Below are positions 61,901-64,000 of a stretch of 64,000 nt of DNA, piece by piece. The DNA comes from Zantedeschia hybrid cultivar. Taxonomy: Eukaryota; Streptophyta; Magnoliopsida; Alismatales; Araceae. Made by a program: the position numbers and the translations under genes. The notes under the pieces are model-generated. The model was not told the origin of the DNA, searched no databases, and saw only the letters and a program-made list of their open reading frames with translations. The stretch's first letter is position 1, and the number at the start of each line of letters is the position of its first letter. The stretch spans positions 4,140,001 through 4,204,000 of the forward strand of contig JARZZO010000011.1 of NCBI GenBank assembly GCA_030544215.1, given 5' to 3'.

Positions 61901-63319
61901 GATCGGAAGGAATACTCTGAAATCTGTATTGTAGATTTCTGAGGCTGGCATGCCAGAATGCCTGCACTTTGCCTATTATCAATAGCCTAAGAGGTGTTTA
62001 TGAACTTGAGTATGAGGATGACATTTTCTTTTGCTTGCTGCAGGTATATCAGGAGAAATCAACTTGATGCTGGATATCCTCTCTTTGAGACAGAATCGCT
62101 AAAGTGGCCAGGTTTTGTTGAGTTTGATGATGTAAATGGGAAGGTACTCACATATTCAGCTCAGGATGGGTAGGACTATCTTCCCTCAGTCTTTCTGTTA
62201 GTGTTGGATCTTGAAACTTAATTGTGACTTTGGTTTATTTAAATACTTGCAGCATTTACAAGGTCTTTGATCTGAAGAATTACTCCTTTCTGTATTCAAT
62301 ATCCGATAAGAATGTACAGGAGATTAAAATCAGGTCTGACATATTTTTCTTTCTTTTTTTTTCTGGTTTGGTCTCATAGTTATTCTAGCATATTGTTTTT
62401 TTTACATTACATCATGAAACCTGAATTTAAGTTTGATGATAACAGTCCAGGTATCATGCTGTTAATATTCCACAGAACTCCGGGTCATGTTCCTCTGAAG
62501 ATTCTTTCGATTGAAGATGGGACTGTGTTGAAATCGTTCAACCACTTGTTACATCGTAACAAGAAGATTGATTTCATAGAGCAATTTAATGAGAAACTTT
62601 TGGTCAAACAAGAAAATGAGAACCTGCAGATTCGTGATGTGTGCATCTTTTCTTCTTGTTATTTTTATTATTGCCCCATTCACTTTTTAACTTTGAAGCC
62701 TGCTGATATTCTATATTGATCTGTTGCAGGTGAGAAACTCAGAGTTGAGAGAAGTTAGCAGGACGGAGTTTATGACTCCCTCTGCATTCATTTTCCTATA
62801 TGAGAACCACCTTTTCCTAACATTTAGAAACAGAACTGTTGCTGTCTGGAACTTCAAGGGGGAGCTGGTTACATCTTTTGAAGATCACTTGTTGTGGCAT
62901 CCAGACTGCAATACCAACAACATTTACATAACCAGCGATCAGGATCTAATCATTTCCTATTGCAAAGCGGAGGAGGGATGTGATGATGAGGGAGAAGGTA
63001 CTGCGCTTAATCGCCCTTCAAATTAAACATTGTGTGATAGGATGCTTGTAAGTTGGGAGAATTCCTTACGTGTTAAGCAGCTTCTGCAGTGGGTTCCATC
63101 AATATGAGCAACATCCTCACTGGCAAATGCATCGCCAAGATCTGTTCAAGTGACCCGGGTCTGCAGGGGCCTCCAAGCAGGGATGCGGCCGGTCGGTCTT
63201 ACATCAGAAGCACAGTGAGGGAAGCACTCGAAGATGTGACCGCCCTTTTCTACGATGAGGACAGGAATGAGATCTACACGGGCAACAAGCAAGGTCTGAT
63301 ACATGTCTGGTCGAATTGA
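52949..63319 (+). CDS. Conserved plant WD40/transducin-like protein, eight exons
   Basis: Exons: 52949-53197, 61069-61216, 61311-61461, 62044-62169, 62253-62333, 62446-62638, 62730-62997, 63090-63319. All borders are GT/AG with consistent phases, giving 481 aa. The N-terminus is rich in Lys/Arg (GRQRVTARKLGREL, VKKLQRRE) and may be a nuclear signal. The rest resembles a land-plant transducin/WD40-like family with no function known to me: IIEIVAAKDVIFALAQSG, CFLNISPDEVIRSLFYNKNN, KWPGFVEFDDVNGKVLTYSA, KILSIEDGTVLKSFNHLLHR, FLTFRNRTVAVWNFKGELV and a final TGNKQGLIHVWSN. The blades are diverged, with few classical WD pairs. The ATG at 52949 follows an in-frame TAG at 52913. Intron 1 is 7.9 kb and carries a hAT element and RTE-type LINE scraps; the other introns are 78-580 bp. 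Family assignment is from memory of conserved segments. Confidence 0.88.
54406..54413. repeat. Target-site duplication of the hAT element (left)
   Basis: GATGCGGC precedes the left terminus and recurs at 59160-59167 after the right terminus. An 8-bp duplication is diagnostic for hAT. Confidence 0.93.
54485..54505. promoter_or_regulatory. Subterminal palindromes, left end of hAT
   Basis: CGCCTAGGCG at 54485-54494 and 54496-54505, spaced by one base. Subterminal repeats in hAT elements usually bind transposase; here that role is inferred. Confidence 0.7.
54947..57527 (-). pseudogene. hAT transposase, three exons, one nonsense codon
   Basis: Exons on the minus strand: 57527-55760, 55654-55536, 55426-54947, with GT/AG introns and matching phases; 789 codons including the stop. 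The N-terminal BED-type zinc finger has WKYSYWPD, CELC and a downstream His/Cys pair. The DUF659 part has LMCDGWTD, and IVTDNASYN supplies the second acidic residue. PCAAHCLDLMLEDFGK is the conserved C/D-x2-H segment. The C-terminal dimerisation domain has EWWMQFGGDAPEL, CSSSGCERN and KKRNRLEHKRLNDLVYV, followed by a long acidic tail. Codon 624 (55551-55553) is TAG where the family has Trp directly after CERN, a G-to-A change. Otherwise the frame is intact, so loss of activity may be recent. Confidence 0.92.
57605..58655. repeat. 1-kb GA-rich minisatellite upstream of the hAT transposase
   Basis: Almost continuous purine-rich DNA (plus strand) made of GAGAGA, GACAGAGAG and GACGGAGAGACAGGGAGAT-like units, with higher-order repeats of about 60-110 bp in the right half. 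All long Ser/Leu open frames here are by-products of this repeat. It sits between the transposase start codon and the right terminus, where the promoter would be. Confidence 0.9.
59121..59141. promoter_or_regulatory. Subterminal palindromes, right end of hAT
   Basis: CGCCTAGGCG at 59121-59130 and 59132-59141, spaced by one base, mirroring the left end. Further related CGCTTAGGCG and GCCTGGGCG words lie at 58988-59118. Confidence 0.7.
59365..60935 (+). pseudogene. RTE-type LINE scraps in intron 1 of the WD40-like gene
   Basis: Badly decayed pieces of a non-LTR reverse transcriptase on the plus strand. A FADDIVIVDEN-like RT active-site segment is near 59870-59910 (frame changes within it). A LEI.KVALRT.GFQGFWNK-like segment lies near 59395-59450, out of normal order. 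The C-terminal region at about 60415-60920 has KAGLAKVEKN, VAEMRMLRWMC, ENRLG followed by FGH, and a WDKA-like ending. Stops are frequent. The pieces are typical of the plant RTE clade; the order suggests rearrangement or more than one insertion. Confidence 0.65.
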
Positions 63320-64000
63320 CCATCCCTTAAGTGCAGCTGTAATATAAGTATACGTTTTGAGCTCCTCATATCAGTTGGCTTCTTTTATGTTTTATAGTGC
63401 GATGTATGCAGAACATTGTAACCACCCCACCCAATCACTTGGGGGGGGAATTATATGACTGTAAATGGCTAGCTGCTTGCTATTCGAAGGTCATGCTTTC
63501 CCTCTCTACACGTCTATTATGTCTCAACCAAGAAAGAAATGCAGATTTTTTTAACTAAGTTATACGCGTGGGGAAGTAAACCAATAATTTAGTGCCAGTT
63601 TGCAATTGGGCAATTGGTATTTTCTAGCGGCATAATGGTTAGAGCCATCCAATCTTTGATATACTATAGTCTCACCTTCCCTTTAAATGTAGCATATTAA
63701 GAGCATACTACATTTCATAAGAATATATGAAGAATAATCTGTGAATGTTTCTGGTACGTTCCTTTTTTATAACTAGAGGGACCTTTTAAGGAATGTTTCT
63801 ACGATTGTGGAGACAAACAAATACGAAGATTGCAGATATTAATATGAAATATTGAGATTATAAGGATTAAAAATAAAAAAATTTACATATAATTTAACAG
63901 AAATATTTCTGTTGATTGATTCTTCTGAGAAGAGGAAACAATCATGTTACATTTCAATTATGTTATCGCTGTTGCAATGTCTCAAGCACTAAATTACTGC
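63320..64000. other. 3' flank of the WD40-like gene
   Basis: The probable 3' UTR is followed by AT-rich DNA. No further gene is recognised up to the window end. Confidence 0.5.

Noticed and set aside
63620..63660. TAATGGTTAGAGC stretch resembling a tRNA D-arm
   Set aside because: No acceptor stem, anticodon arm or T-arm (GGTTCGAATCC) follows at the right distance.

Overview
This is nuclear DNA from a flowering plant, most likely a monocot. It has a SAUR gene, a plastid peroxiredoxin Q, plant-type Copia and Ty3/gypsy elements primed by initiator-Met tRNA, a LINE and a hAT transposon. First exons are GC-rich while introns and spacers are AT-rich, which is typical of monocots. A palm-like genome with very long introns would fit, but the sequence does not prove a species.

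Four host genes can be reconstructed exon by exon. (1) A SAUR gene on the minus strand (2848-3533) with an unusual intron and a 29-nt last exon. (2) A plant J-domain (DnaJ) co-chaperone on the plus strand (18012-33800, six exons, 303 aa). (3) Peroxiredoxin Q on the minus strand (43130-50688, four exons, 215 aa). (4) A conserved WD40/transducin-like protein on the plus strand (52949-63319, eight exons, 481 aa). The last two genes are divergent across a 2.3-kb spacer; the J-protein and peroxiredoxin genes converge. A dehydrogenase (SDR) fragment lies at 35.2 kb.

The remarkable feature is how transposons fill the introns. J-protein intron 5 (13.6 kb) holds a 5'-truncated LINE that is itself split by a 9.4-kb chromodomain-bearing Ty3/gypsy element with 1.86-kb LTRs. 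Peroxiredoxin Q intron 3 (6.4 kb) holds a 5.2-kb Copia element. WD40-gene intron 1 (7.9 kb) holds a 4.7-kb hAT element plus RTE-type LINE scraps. Exact target-site duplications are visible for the gypsy (CTCTT), Copia (CTTAT) and hAT (GATGCGGC) elements, with a likely AAATG for the LINE. All four large elements are antisense to their host genes, the host splice sites remain intact, and the element ORFs carry nonsense codons.

The spacers (1-18 kb, 34-43 kb, 50.7-52.9 kb) hold small MITE-like elements, a long-inverted-repeat foldback element, dispersed repeats, microsatellites and AT-rich DNA. No tRNA, rRNA or microRNA gene was recognised. No new multi-gene system was found. The best leads are the antisense-transposon introns, the near-intact hAT with symmetric subterminal repeats and a 1-kb purine tract, and the LINE junction just inside a host splice acceptor.
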